From the NCBI GenBank assembly GCA_009829735.1, contig CM020619.1, positions 24,081,554 through 24,145,553 of the forward strand: DNA of 64,000 nt, written 5' to 3'. Below are positions 9,929 to 22,375 of the stretch, one piece after another; the first letter of the stretch is position 1; each line of letters starts with the position of its first letter. This DNA comes from Pyropia yezoensis. Taxonomy: Eukaryota; Rhodophyta; Bangiophyceae; Bangiales; Bangiaceae. Both the position numbers and the translations under genes were made by a program. The notes beneath the pieces were generated by a model, which saw only the letters and a program-made list of their open reading frames with translations, had not been told where the DNA came from and searched no databases.

Positions 9929-12900
9929 CGGAAGAGTGCAGCGGTGAGAGCAAGCAGGGGAGGTTGGTGGGGGGGGTGGGGTCGGCGTGGAGGAGGCAGC
10001 AAGGCTGGGGGCAGTGTGCACCTTTGCTTGACAAGCTCTGAGAATGGCTGAGCTCAGAGTGTCATTTAGGGCAACGCGTCGTGGGCGTTCCGGAGAGAGC
10101 GTGGTGCTGGGCGTGCCTTTATGCTGATCAGGGCCGCTCCCTCAGAGTGACGCTCGCGTCCACAGGGCCGCTCCCTCACAGTGTGGTGCTGGGCGTGCAT
10201 ACCCAGCATGGCCGTCTTTCTTTTTTACCGAAGCCGCTCCCTCAGTGTGGCCCCCGCGTCCACAGTGCAGTCGCCGGCCATGCCTGCGTCAGGCACCGCA
10301 ATGGGGATGCATCATAGAAAAACAGAAGCCCGACCTCCGGGCTCGAAGCAGAAGAGTAGTCCAGCTGCCTGACCGCATAAGATACCGGCTCTGCTCTTAC
10401 GGAGCAGCGAAGATGGGCTAGCCGGTCGGCTGCCACTCGCAGAGCACCCTGCGATCGGCGGCTTGCCGCAGTCACGGCCAGCTTGACTATCGGTCAAAAC
10501 CTTGTGGTTCGAGGCCGTTGAAGCCTGCGCATCTGGGGGTCGCAGTCGCCTGCGAGGGGGGTGACTCGAGCTTTTTTCTTGGAAATGGGGAGCTCCTCCT
10601 GCTCCTGGCGGCAGCGTGCGGCCACATGCTCCTGGCGAGAGCACTGGAACTGGTTCTGCACCCACACCGCTTCTTCTCTGCAATCTGCTCGTGGGCACAC
10701 GTTATGACACGAGGGGCATATGGAGCATTGGGGGGGGCCCATCTGGGAGGCAAGGCGAAAGAAGGGAAGCGAGAGAGACGGTCACCTTGGTGAGTGACAT
10801 CCTCAGCAATCGGGTAGAGGATTCATTGTGTAGTCCGGTGGCGTGGACAACCTTTCGGCGGTCATTCCCCGCCACCAAAGCCACACCCCCAGTGCGGTGC
10901 TCGGAAGGAAGGAGGAGCTAGGATTTGCTTGAGCAGCAACGGACTGCCGTACGGGTTGCAAGCCGCGTGGTTGTGTGCTCTGTCCGTCAGTTCACAGAAA
11001 CAATCTGTGTTCTGTCCGCACCGCAAACCGCCCTCCGGATCTTCTCCTCTGGGTCCTGGCCTCTGAGAGCGGCCGTCATGAACGCGGAGGCCAAGACACG
11101 CGGGACGCGCCTGGGGTGCGGAATAGATTACTGCCGGGTGGGTGCCCCGTTGTTTCTCCTAGTGCGGTCTCTCGCGGGAACAGCACGGCCTCGCACTCGC
11201 GTGTGGCGGTCCGGCGCACCGTGCGGGCTGGGGCTGATGTCCCGCTCGGCCAGGCTGTTGGCGACACCCCTGGCAGATCTAGCGTGGCAGGGTCGATTGT
11301 GCCCCCGGATTGCCAGCGAAGCGACAAGTATAGAGAAACCCACGAGAAAGAGACCTGTCGGCCAAATCAGGAGGTGTCCTGTCAATTCGGCATGATCTGA
11401 CATCAGAAATCGGCGGCCATCCGGCCAACATGAAGCCAATCCCATCGAGAACTTGTACATGGCTTGTGTGCGGGACCAGCAATAAGTTAAAAGACTTTAC
11501 CAGCGGACGCTGAGGTACGATCAGTACGTGTTGAGGCATATTCAGTCAGAGTCAAGAAGGATCTTGGATCACGAGCACATCGCGAATGACAAGTTGCGCA
11601 GATCGTGCGAGGTATCCGATTAGTTTGCACATTTCCACAGTATTGAAGTTTTTGAATTTTGTCCCATGTGGACAAGAGCATGAACAAACTGTACCTGACC
11701 AAGGGGATGACTCGGATGGTGCCTCTCTGGTCCATGTCCCCTCCGCATGAGGGTCCCTTGTTGTACCAACAGTGTAGTTTGGCCTTTTCTCAGGATCTTA
11801 GTCTACCTGGAGGGGAGACCAGGCACCGACTGAGCGCTTCAAACTGTTTTTGTCCGAGATGACCGGAGATAGAGGGAGAGCCGGCGAGATCCGACGATAA
11901 AACAAGAGTGTTTTTGCCAACCAGTGTTAGCTGCGAGGGCTGTAGTGGCTGTAGCCCATCATCAGCTTCTTCCGACAGATGTGCTGGTGCACGCCATGGG
12001 TAAGCTCTCTGCTGCCAGCATGCGATTGGCCCTTGCTCATATACACGTGAACGACGCAAAGAAAGCGCACATCGGAAGCTAAGGCATGTCTGAACGAACG
12101 ATTAATCTTGCCTTGACATCCCTTGAGAGTCAAGCAAAAGAACAAAATGCTAAGAGGCCCATCTGCGACAAAAAAGCGTACGGAAGCACACTCCTTTACT
12201 TTACCCGTCTGAATGCAGCATGCCAAGTACACGCAGCAGCAAGGGCACGTAACAGTCGCCAGTAGCGAAAGTTGAAAAACAGCTTGAAAAGAAGACAGGT
12301 ACATAAAATAACTCTTTAAACCCATTTTTGAAACACACCACGGCCATTCCTAGCGCATGCTACGACTATATGTGCATTTACTTCAGGAGAAAAGCAAGAA
12401 AAGAAGCCTGGAGGAACGACTGAATGCAAGAAACTCCGAAGCAAGCCTGAGATTGGTCTTCCGACATTCACTCCGTTATTCTGTAGTAATCGGTTATTTC
12501 GGGTGGCCTCCAGGAAAAGGACATAGGTCGCAACTCGTACGGTGAGGTGCCCAACTGATTCGTGCTCAAAGCAATTGGCGCGGACCAATAAAATCTTATT
12601 TGCACCATCTCAGATACGTAGTGAAGAACTTTCGAGAAATCACTATCGCTTGATCAGTATAAAAGAAAGAAGCACACATGAAGCGTGAACAGCAGCATCA
12701 GATTTGTTCCAAATGCCAACGAGACGATACTTTATGGGACGTTCGGCGTACAAACACCTGCTGAAAAGTTTTAGTGTGATCAAATAGGGCGGTGAACTGT
12801 TTGAAACACTTGAGTACGCTGTTTCAACTTGCTCTCAGTAAAAAAGGGTCGAAGAAAAACCACGCTAATGTCTGTACTTATTGGAGTAATGATTGGTACG

Positions 12901-14460
12901 CCTTTTATCGCATTCATGAAGGGCTAAGTTATTGAGTTACATCTTTAACATGACGGTTGCGAAACCAGCAAGACATTGTCAATGAATGTACGTGTTCAGG
13001 ACGAAGTTGATCGCATAGACCTGCAGAACGAACGTTTGTTGTTCGTTCATTTCTGGTTCGTGGCGACAAGAGCACGAGGGTGTTAACTGCGCAGTCAGTC
13101 CATCGCCTTCTGGTTCTGCGCCGCGGGCGATCAGCATGTGTTGCCGCTTTTCGTGTGAACAAGCAATGAATGGTTTTTGTCGCTGCTGATCTCTTACCGT
13201 ACGCTTGTTGGTCGAAACACAGGTGTTACTTCATTGGTGTCGGCTGCTGTGGTCTACCGTGGCTAGCGTTATTCCATAACAGTTCTAAAGGTCGCAACTG
13301 GCTCAGGATGATGCCTGCTCCCTCTGCTACGCGGACAGAAACTTCGAGCACATTTCAAGTCGCACTGCCTCCAACCAAATGCGAAATACTCATTGGTCAG
13401 GGGGGCGCCATAGGAGGTGTGCCATTGGCCTTTTGTTGTGTTGTGGTTCTCAATGTCGCTATGGCACAAACTGTAGTGGTTTTCCGCCTGTGAGGTGCCT
13501 AGCACCCCGAGTGTACGAAAGATAAAAGCCCGCGCTTCTCGCCCCTTCCGTCTTTTCCGGTGGCGCCGATATTCACAAGCTCCATATCCACTGTGGGCCA
13601 CCCGGGGTGCCTTAAAGCATTCGCTTGCCCGCCGCGCCGCCGGGAGGGACCAGGTGGACCGTGAACAAAGCAAGTCACTCATAACACATCATGGGCGGAC
13701 GTATGCACCAAAATGAGGAAGCACCAGAGTACACCAGGTGCCAAGAAACGCCCGCCGTGTGGGGACGGTTGGCGGCCGTCGCCCGTGCCGAGCTCTGGGA
13801 TGCCGTGGACTACGCTACCCACACGCGAGAGAGGGAAATTCACGAGCTTTTGCATAATTGTGAGGGACTTGATTTGAGAGAATTGATTGTGAGATTAGTG
13901 AGGAGAGAATAGAATTTGCAGCGATAGTGGCCCCCGACCTGACGAGGTTAGACTCGGGTCGGGGCCACTCAGGGCTAGGGGGGGGCTACTGGGCCAACTC
14001 GCCGAGGCTGCCCCAGATGCAGGCGCTAAGGGGGAGAGCGAGGAGCCCGTGGCCCGCACCCTCAGAGAAAAAGGCAGCTGCGCGTTAGCTCTTCTCTTCT
14101 TCGTGTGCACTACTGTGCGTATCTGTTGGCCCTGCCGACAGGCACGTGAGGCAACAGGCATAGCACTCCCGTAGTTTCCCTTTCTGTGTTACGTGTCCCC
14201 TTACTCCAAGGGATACTGGCACGTGTCTGAAGTGGATCGAGTTTATACCACATATTTGGTGGAGCAGCAGGGGATTGGAGTGTTTGAGGAGAGACGTTTG
14301 GGAGCAGTGGTTGAGTTGTTCCTGTTTTGTCTTCTTTGGTGGTCTGTGAAATTTTCGCACCCGTTCACGGGAGTCCCATTCTTGGCTCTCCAACCCCTCT
14401 CTTTTGGTCTGACGATCTTTGGACACGCAGGCAACTGAATTGTGGCTGTCAAGAGACCAA
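9929..14460. other. long ORF-poor region
   Basis: No gene can be supported across ~4.5 kb. 10,081-10,270 contains a direct repeat of gtggtgctgggcgtgc (10,100 and 10,181). From about 11,400 to 13,100 the GC content drops markedly and ORFs are short on both strands. A TATAAA at 12,658 has no ORF behind it. A minus-strand Cys-rich frame (10,494-10,742) is too short to call. The region may be an old, unrecognised transposon. Confidence 0.5.
13926..13969. repeat. imperfect hairpin upstream of the second Gypsy element
   Basis: agtggcccccgacc at the left pairs with ggtcggggccact at the right around a short spacer that includes gaggttaga. It could be a terminator-like or transposon-end structure; its role is unknown. 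Confidence 0.5.
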
Positions 14461-14760
14461 CATAGCTACCGCACCTGGCACCACGTTGCCCGAAGGGGCA
14501 GACCCTGCGTCCCTTGACGCATCCCTGGTCACTGCGGGGGATGGTGTCGAGCCGGGCGATGACCCAGCGGGCAAAGCAGATCCGGGTGCGACACTCAGTA
14601 GTGGGCTGGAATTTCTAGGCGGCCGAGTACCTTCGCTCCGGTTCCTCTGGCTGTCCCTCCTGTGGGAGCCCCCCCGGGGTCAACAGCGTTTGAGTAGGCT
14701 CGAAGCGGACGACGCCCTCTTGTCGGTTCTACTCCTGAACTTCCAGGGTCCTTCCCTGGT

Positions 14761-16013
14761 ATGTTTACTCCTGGACCTACACTCAGCAGCTGGGTGCAGA
14801 CACCCCTTCTTTTGGGCGCTACCAGTACCCGAGCGACGGCCGCGACTGGCTCCACGGGTCCCCCTGAGGATACGACTCCTGGGACCGGTCAAGCCTCTCC
14901 TCCTCTGGCGTCTTACGTGACGGGAAACTCCAAGACCCGCAACCGAAGCAGCCGGAGGAGGGGACACCGAAGCCGTCATTCTAGCACCAGTAGATCCAGG
15001 TCGGTCAGCTCCGAGGAGGACTACGACGCTACTCATGGTCCTACTCGGCCTAGTCTGGAGGATTTTGACTTCCTTGCCCACCAAGTGGGGGATGCTTCCC
15101 TGAATAAGGTCACGTACTGAAGCAGCTGCCGGCTGGAGAACCACGACCAAGCCTGCACCCGTAAAATGGCCAACAAGCTATCATCCCTGAGCCGGCGCGT
15201 GCATCCGAGCTTTGGTGGACATCTCAATTTTTTTGGAAGAAACTGGCGCTTATCGCTGCCTTCCTGCGACGGTTGGTGAATGCATGTAATGACAATGACG
15301 TGTCCGAAGGCAAGGCTCTCTATCTCCTGAATAACTGCAGGACCGGGGAAGCGGAACAGCGGATTGCCCAAGTTATTCAGGATTCAGCAGGGCGCATCGT
15401 CGGACGCACTGCTGGTAGCCACCCGGAGGCCGTCAACTGGCTCCTGTCCAACTGCGACGACTCGTATTCCCTGCGGAAGGCGGTGGAAAAGTTGAACCGG
15501 GCAAACATTGAACGACAGGAGACTCCAGAGGCCTTCGTCCGCCGTGTCCGGGATGTAAGTGAGGCTCGCGGCAACGTCAACCCCGAAGACAGGCGCAAGA
15601 TGATCTTCTCGGAAGGGCTTCCTGAACATCTCCAGCTTGATGCTAAGAACTACAACCAGGAACACCAGGAGCATACCTTCCAGAAACTGTTGGACTACAC
15701 CCAGGGCATGTATCGACAAGCCAAGGCTCTTCAAGCCCCCACAGAGTCGAATCCCGAGCCGTTGTCGCGATTCCGTCCTGGAACCGACAAGTACAACGGA
15801 GGCGATAACCCGGTACCGGTGCTGGCTGTTGGCGATAACTCTTCAGTGGCGTCAAGAGACAATTGCGATCGCTTCGTCTCGAAGGAGCAGCCTTCAATGG
15901 TGGCTCCTATGCAGGTCAAGAACAAGCGCTTCCGGACTTGCTGGCAGTGCCAGAAGGAGGACCACCCGTCTTACCAGTGCCCGACCATCCCCATGGATCT
16001 CAGGAGAAGCTAA
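14761..16013 (+). pseudogene. Gag of the second Gypsy element
   Basis: An SR-rich N-terminal part (SRRRGHRSRHSSTSRSRS, 14,761-15,120) ends at TGA. Capsid-like sequence resumes in another frame at 15,273 (NCDDSYSLRKAVEKLNRANI, ETPEAFVRRVRDV, FSEGLPEHLQLDAKNY) and ends with a CCHC zinc knuckle, CWQCQKEDHPSYQC, near 15,940. The break between the two parts is about 150 bp. Confidence 0.72.
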
Positions 16014-16748
16014 AGCGCCAAGGGCTGGTATTCGCCAAGGCAGTCAGCTGTGCTGACCGGTGGACGCCTACGAAGACGGACAAAGCCCAGGTACACGCGG
16101 TCCGGGAGGCGACCCTGCAGAGCATCACTGAGGCTCTTACCAAGAAAGCCCCTACGGACTTTGACCTGGTAGCCGAGACCTCCAAGGAATCCTCAGGGTT
16201 CGGGATACGGTTAGGGCAGGCGCTACCTCCAAGCATCTTCCTGGATGTTCGACGGCAGGGTACTTGCACCAGTGATCCCCTTGCGTGCCCGGAGAAAGAA
16301 CGGCAGTTACCTGCCCAATCGGTAGCCGCCTGGACTCCCTGCTTGTTTAAGGCGACCCTGCTCGTTCTGCATAAAGACAACCTCAAGGTCAATGCTCTCA
16401 TGCGTGTGGGGGATAGCATCCCTGAAGTTGTTACTTCGGTGGTCGGCACTGGAGCCGGCCCAAGCGTCATCACTGAGAACCTGTTACCTCCGGGCCGGCG
16501 CAAACAGGCCTGGAGAGCTCCTACCAAAACCCGGACTGTGGACGCTTCTTGTCAAACTCTACGACCGCTCGGCCGCCTCCCTGTCACCATCGATGTCAAC
16601 AATGAACCAATGCTTTTTCCATTCTCGTAGTCAAGACCCTCTCAGTCCTCCTCATCATAGGCTGGGACTTCCAGAAGCAGCATTTCAAGAGTGTCCATCC
16701 TGGAGAGGGAAAGGTCCAGTTCAATTGTGGGGGTTTACCGCACCCCTC
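15996..16748 (+). pseudogene. aspartic protease region of the second Gypsy element, catalytic Asp lost
   Basis: The frame overlaps the end of Gag in the -1 register and contains SVVGTGAGPSVIT, where retroviral-type proteases have D-T-G-A. The catalytic Asp codon is GGC (Gly) here. A further frame change near 16,628 precedes LLIIGWDFQKQHF, the usual C-terminal protease strand (I-I-G-x-D-F). It is inactive by these criteria. Confidence 0.65.
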
Positions 16749-16754
16749 GGGCTA

Positions 16755-17205
16755 GGGGCATCCCCGTTCAGGGGGAGGCGGATCGTGGCGACCCCTGCCC
16801 CTGACCAATCGGGGGCAGGAGGGGGTCGCTCCTCCCTTGGGAGGGGCACGCCACGTCATCCTCGCTGGATCCCCCCATGAATGGGGGGGGAGAACATAAG
16901 ATAATATCGGGTAGAGCGATTACGCCCGCCCAATTGGAATTGGCCTTCTGGCCAGTGAAGGGAAGCTACCTAGGGCGGGCTGCTTCCGCCCCAATCTGGC
17001 CGAGATTTGGTGAGATCCCACCACTGAGCGTGTTTTGCGTGGAGAGATGTGTTGGAGAGTTCTGAGTGTTTTGATTGGGTGTTTAGTGTAGGGAGTGTTG
17101 GCCCGCACTCCGGGGTCCCACAGCGGGCCCTGGACCGGCGGGCCAAAGAGGGATATCTGCGCGTGGGGCTGTGCCCGTTGCTTCCCCCTCACAAAAAATC
17201 AACCT
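16755..17205. other. non-coding segment interrupting the Gypsy polyprotein
   Basis: Polyprotein similarity stops at ~16,750 and resumes shortly after ~17,205. The ~450 bp between are G-rich, lack a frame, and contain gttctgagtgttttgattgg-like sequence and a palindromic cagcgggccctggaccggcg stretch. It could be a small insertion or a solo-LTR fragment; I found no target duplication. Confidence 0.5.
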
Positions 17206-17399
17206 TGCGTTACCCTCGTGTTCCCCGTCCCGGACGCTTCCACCTTCGCGTGGAGCTTTATGTTCCGGCGGTTCTGACTCCAGGGTTTATACCCCGGGTT
17301 CCCCACCATCTCCTTCAGGAGGATAAGGTACCCCGTTGGTGTGGGCTTACGCCCAGATAACCACCACACCCTTACCCCCGTCTTGCTCGAAAGCACCAA

Positions 17400-20300
17400 G
17401 TGCATGTTGCCCTTGGCACGATGGACCCCAAAGCCGGAATCCCGTGGAAGGTCCAGGTGATGAACCTCAGTTCTTCACCCAAGTACTTCAAGTCGGGAGT
17501 CAAGTTCGGCTACATTGACCAACACGAGGGACCCGTGATAGCGGTTACCCTCAACGCGGGTGCGACCATTGACACGAAGCCCGCGCCGGAGAGGCAACAA
17601 GCCAAGTCGACAGCCCCTCCTCGACCGTATGTGGACATGGAGAATGTTCCGCTTATGTTGCGGGTTGAAGTTGAACACCTCTTGGACCAATATCACACGT
17701 TGTAAGATGGTCAATTGGAATTCATGAAAGCCACGGAACACCGGATCGAGTTGACGCCCGGAGTGGCCCCTAGACGACAACAACCGTAAAGGGGAGGACC
17801 CCGTTTAAGGGCCCTCGTCAAGGAGCACGTTGCTCGCGTGGAGGCCCTGGATGTGATTGAGGCCTGTAACGCCGAGTGGGCGAGTACGGTGGTGATAGAC
17901 CCCAAGCCATACGGGACATTCCGGTTCTGTATAGACCACCGCAACCTCAACTAGAGCACGGTGAAGGATATTTACCCTCTTCCGAGAATGAATGACTGTC
18001 TGGACTCGTTGGGGGAGGCAAAAGTGTTCTCCACGCTAGACTGTAACGCGGGGTCCTGGCAAATTCCCATTGCCCTGGAAGACAGGAATAGAACAACCTT
18101 TGCCTGTCAGTGTGGCACATGTCGGTGCAAGCGGTTGCCGTTTGTGCTGTGCAACGCGCTGGCAACTTTCCAGCGCGCCTTGGACATGATTTTGGTCTGA
18201 GTACGATGGCAGATCTGTCTGGTGTACCTAGAAGACATCATCGTATTCTCCCGAACTCCGGAAGAACACGTGAACGACCTTGGTCAGGTGTTCAAGCTAC
18301 TTGCCGACGCCAGGGTTTCGTTGAAGGCTAACAAGTACCACCTCTTCACTCAAGAGGTGAAATACTTGGGACATGCTGTCTGCCCGGGGCGCCTCAGTGT
18401 CAACGAGAAGAATCTGAGGGCCATCTCTGAGTCCCAGTACCCCCAGGCACAGACCCAGATGAGGAGCTTTCTCGTGATGTGTAACGTGTACCGACGTTTC
18501 ACAGAGAGGTTGGCCGAGGTGGAGAAGCCGCTCAACAAGCTAGTTCGCTCGACGCTGCCGAGGAACCTGCCTCCCCCAAGTCGGGTGGAGCAGATGGACT
18601 ATGAGAACCTTCGGGATCAACTGCTTTACCCTCCCATCTTGGCAATTCCCAGGTTGGGAGGCCACTACGTCCTAGACGTGGATCCTAGCTATGACCAACT
18701 TGGTTGTGTGCTGCTATAGCAGCAGCCGGACAAGGAGTACTTGCCAGTAGGTTATTTCAGCAAGGGGCTGAACTTGGCAGAGCGAAACTAGGGAGTAACC
18801 AAGATGGAAGGACTCGCAGTGGTGTGGGCGGTGAAGTCACTTCGTCACTACCTGGAGGGTGAGAAGTTCCTCATGCTCTGTGACCACCGCGCGTTTCAGT
18901 TTACATTTTAGACGGATTGCACCAACCCCCGGCTCAACAGGTGGTGGGTGCGGCTGGCGCCCTTCAACTTCGACATTGAGTATCAGCCCGGCCGGCAACA
19001 TGCCTCAGCCGACGGCCTCTTTCCAGTATCTACCGAGGGGCTCGACTCGAATTCAATCGGCGATGACATCCCGATCGTAGGGGTAGTGACACGCTCGGGG
19101 CAGGCGCTAAACCCCGAGGCGCCAGGGAACAAGAAGTACTGGCCCCTGACGCTGGACGTAGCGGCGAAGGCTCAGGCCGAAGATCGCTTTTGCAAGCCGC
19201 AGAGGGAGGCGCTCGACGCAGTGGCGGAGACGCGGTTCTTCTTCGGAGACGGTGGACTCGTCTTGCGGAGAGGGGCAATCCAAAGTACTGAAGATCTTCT
19301 TGTCCCCGCATTTCTCAAGGACAGCATCCTGAGCGGGAGCATAAGGATCCCACAGGTGGACAACTGGGGTCTAGTACAACATTATCAGACCCTGAGGACC
19401 CGGTTTTACAGGCCCTCTATGGTGGTGGACATCTACGGCAGGGTTGCTGCATGCAGAATTTGTGTGCCGAACCGCCCGATGGAACGTCGACCCACTACGG
19501 CCATGTTGCTGTTCCCGGCCAAGGAACCCTTTGCCGCGTCGGCAATGGACATCCTTGGGCCCCTGCCAGTGACCGAGGATGGCAACCAGTATCTCCTCGT
19601 CATCTGTGATTGCTTCACGAAACTTACGCGAGCGATGTTACTGGCCTAGATCACGGCCATGTCGGTCGTGTCAGCCTTCTTAGATCATTCAATTGCCGCA
19701 AACGGCATCCCAGACAGTACACTGTCGGACAACGGACCGCAGTTTGCGTCCGTACTGTTTCAGGGAGTGCTGGATATGTTGGGGGTTCAGGCAAACTATG
19801 CCACCCCCTACCACCCACAAACTAATGGGCAGGTGGAGCGCTTCTACGAAACTGTTGTTCGGCAGCTGAGCCACTATGTGTGTGAGCACGTGAAGACGTG
19901 GGACCAATACATTTCTATTTTTAAGACCGCCTACAATTCGCAGATTCACTCTTCTACAGGGGAAGCACCCCTCGCTTTTGTGACTCCGCGCCGTGTGCGG
20001 TGGATTGCTGTACAGCGACCGCTCCCGAGTAAGGAGGCCGGTGGCGGGACACCTACTCCAACTGAGATTAAGGTCGAGTTTGCCGCTAGGCTTGAGAGGC
20101 TCATCCTTACAGTCAGGGCTGAGATGGACAAAGCGCAGAGGCGCTACAAGCGTACTTTCAATAAGGAGGTGCGTAACGCCAAGCACGTCTCCGACGTGGG
20201 TGACTGGGTGCTGGCACATTCGCATGCCCCAACTGGGCGTAAGCTGATGTTCCAAACGATGGAACCACACCAAGTCCCTCGTGCGGATGGGCGGCGGATC

Positions 20301-20639
20301 ACGATCGAAAGTGACGATGGGATCCGTACAGTAAACGGACATGACGTGGTGAGAGTTACACCACCTCCTCCAGGCGACCCGAATCGGGCGCGTGCGCTCA
20401 GGGCGTAGCGTCAGCCTTCGCTGTCTTCGGCCAACCAGGGCTCGCAGGAGTACGTGTTCGACGAGTTCGTCGACCACGTGTGGGATGAGGATACTAACCG
20501 CCTCATGTTGAGGCTGCGCTGGTTTGGCTACCGCGCCAAGGACGATACATGGGAATACGTGGAGAACCTCCCCACTAAGAAGGTCCGGGCTTTCTGTGCC
20601 CGGAATGATGTCCACCCTGACTGCCCTCCCTCAACGTGA
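17400..20639 (+). pseudogene. Gypsy pol: RT, RNase H, integrase and chromodomain, nine nonsense codons in one frame
   Basis: A single reading frame holds the whole region without an indel. RT has TLDCNAGSWQI and VYLEDIIVFS, where the usual YxDD is YLED, and then GHAVCPG and the thumb. RNase H has LDVDPSYDQLGCVLL, and LNRWWVRLAPFNFDIEYQPG with ASADG. Integrase has an H-x-C-x2-C zinc finger (CRIC), MDILGPLPV, LSDNGPQF and HPQTNGQVERF (all three D-D-E residues kept). The tail YVFDEFVDHVWD...LRWFGY...DTWEYVENL resembles a chromodomain. In-frame stops lie at 17,703 (TAA), 17,787 (TAA), 17,952 (TAG), 18,198 (TGA), 18,717 (TAG), 18,789 (TAG), 18,909 (TAG), 19,647 (TAG) and 20,406 (TAG). Dead by nonsense, but with domain sequence still well preserved. 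Confidence 0.88.
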
Positions 20640-21096
20640 GGAAAGTCTAAGAGTCAGTGCCAAGAGAGTGCTTTAAGTCGAAGTGGTACGCAAAGTGGCT
20701 TTTAACTACAGCCCTAACCCTCTCACCCGCACAACAACAAATGCAACTGTCAACTAGGCACACATTCTAGCCTCCCCGCCCCCATGGCCCGCACCCTCAG
20801 GAGGAGGTGAGCGCCGATACCCACGTCGATAGCGATCCCAGTTGGTTTTTGGAGCCGACCGCTCCAGGTCGGAGCCATCACGACCGCTACGGTCGCGTGT
20901 GTGACGACGGCCGCGGCCGCTAGATTTGCTTGGTCTTGCGTGTAGGTTGGCGACGCAGACGCCGGACCGACTCGGTCTCAGACGGAGTGGATGACTCTGA
21001 CGCGGAGTAAGACAACTCGTCTTCCGACACTGAGGGAGAACGCCGCGAGTGACGGCGACGACGTGGAGGAGGTCAGGGCGCACGGCTCGCCCTACG
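20640..21096. other. unassigned segment between retroelement relics
   Basis: No gene is supported. On the minus strand, 20,930-21,090 reads as an Arg/Ser-rich acidic stretch (RRRHSRRSPSVSEDE) continuous with the gag-like relic to its right, but with several stops. Confidence 0.45.
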
Positions 21097-21990
21097 TTAG
21101 CCGCGCCCAAGTGGGGCCGACAATGGCATAATCGACCCAATACGGGCCAGCTCGGCTGTCATAAGCTCCGCGACCGACTTGCAACTCGCCGTCGCCACGA
21201 CCGCACGAGCGCGCTCCTCAAGTTGAGGGGTCTCCGACGACTGGGGCGTCACCGCCGACGCGGCCAACAGCGAGATGGTGCGCACCAACGTGATGATCAT
21301 CATTTCAGACTTCAGGGGCGCGGGCGACAACACCAACTTGGGGTAGACCGTCAGTAGAGTGGCCCCAAAGTTATGGGACACAGGCGTGGACGACTCGACC
21401 GCGACGCCGATCGGGATGTCCCCGAGCGGCTGGTAGGGAGCAGGAGGAAGATCAAGGGGACGCCGAGCAGGCGAAGTTCGAGGGTAGCCGCGACCCCAAG
21501 TTGGGGCCGCTCAAGCACCTGGAGCCATGTACTCTTGGTATGTGGCTACGCCCAACACCGTCACCTTGTCCGGAGGCGGCGCAGTGTGGCGATTCAACCC
21601 CGGGGCATACGGGTAGTCCCCGATGCCAAACCGCTCCTTGAGTACCACCCGACCATTGTGAAGTTCACGACCGACCCAGACGAATTGGCGAAGTGTGCCG
21701 TCGTCCTTTGGCTCACGGGAACATCGGCGAAACTTGTGCTCGATGCTCTCCCACTCGATGAGCTTGTGGAGCCTCAGAGTCTCATCAAGTAGAGTCAGCT
21801 GGCCCTCCGAGCACCCCTCAGCAACTATCTGAGGGGTGAGCTGCTCCAAGCCTTGGATCAGGCGTGGAGGCAGGTTCCAAAACATCCCGCGCCGCTGCAC
21901 GCAATCCACCCAGGTCAACATGACCTCGAGGATCCACTGTGATGCCAACATGGCGAACCCTAAGTTTGCCCCCTCCGCCGCCTCCACCAC
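21097..21990 (-). pseudogene. gag-like retroelement relic on the minus strand
   Basis: One minus-strand frame runs from 21,990 to 21,097 with a single TGA at 21,513-21,511. The first part reads LASQWILEVMLTWVDC, LPPRLIQGLEQLTPQIV, LHKLIEWESIEHKF and ELHNGRVVLKERFGIG; after the stop it continues through IGVAVESSTPVSHNFGAT to a helical end. Beyond 21,097 an SR-rich stretch follows. The composition and the SR-type tail resemble a retrotransposon Gag, but no zinc knuckle is seen, so the identity is tentative. It is opposite in strand to both flanking Gypsy elements. Confidence 0.4.
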
Positions 21991-22370
21991 CGCAGTGACA
22001 CATGGAAGGGTTGGGGGACGGGCGGCGGATTATTCCGTCGCCGCCCACCGTCACCCCCCCCTCCCCGCCGCACGGCACTCCCGCCTGTGGTGGAGGTGTG
22101 ATGGAACCCCCGCCAGACCTCAGCCCCACCCACCCGACCCAGTTGCCGCCTCGCCCGCCTCTGCCGCCCGCTGGCGACGCCGTTCCACCACCCCCCGCAA
22201 TGCATCGCGGACGGCCACCGCCGCAGCCCGCCGGCGTACCGCCGCCGCCGCCGCCGCCTCGGCGCGGTCCGCCGCGGCGGCCGCTGCGGCCATAGCCATA
22301 TTCCGAATCCTGGGGGGACCGCCCAATTCGTGAGGGGACCGGTGGGGACACCCCCAGCGACGCAATTCGG
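21991..22370. repeat. GC-rich low-complexity DNA
   Basis: Rich in ccg/gcc triplets, notably gccgccgccgccgccgcctc near 22,240-22,260. Open frames here on both strands are compositional artefacts. Confidence 0.75.
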
Positions 22371-22375
22371 CCGCC
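22371..22375. other. target-site duplication, left
   Basis: ccgcc immediately precedes LTR1 and is repeated after LTR3. Confidence 0.85.

Larger units (their letters stand above)
14461..20639 (+). mobile_element. decayed chromodomain-type Ty3/Gypsy retrotransposon
   Basis: Gag, protease, RT, RNase H, integrase and a chromodomain-like tail follow in Ty3/Gypsy order on the plus strand. No LTR pair could be identified; a 16-bp direct repeat tggcccgcaccctcag at ~14,050 and ~20,784 is the only shared sequence I noticed flanking the element. The left boundary is arbitrary. A non-coding segment at 16,755-17,205 separates protease from RT. Confidence 0.8.

Noticed and set aside
10494..10742. Cys-rich minus-strand frame resembling a zinc finger
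   Set aside because: Spacing of Cys/His fits no finger family, and the frame is short without supporting exons.
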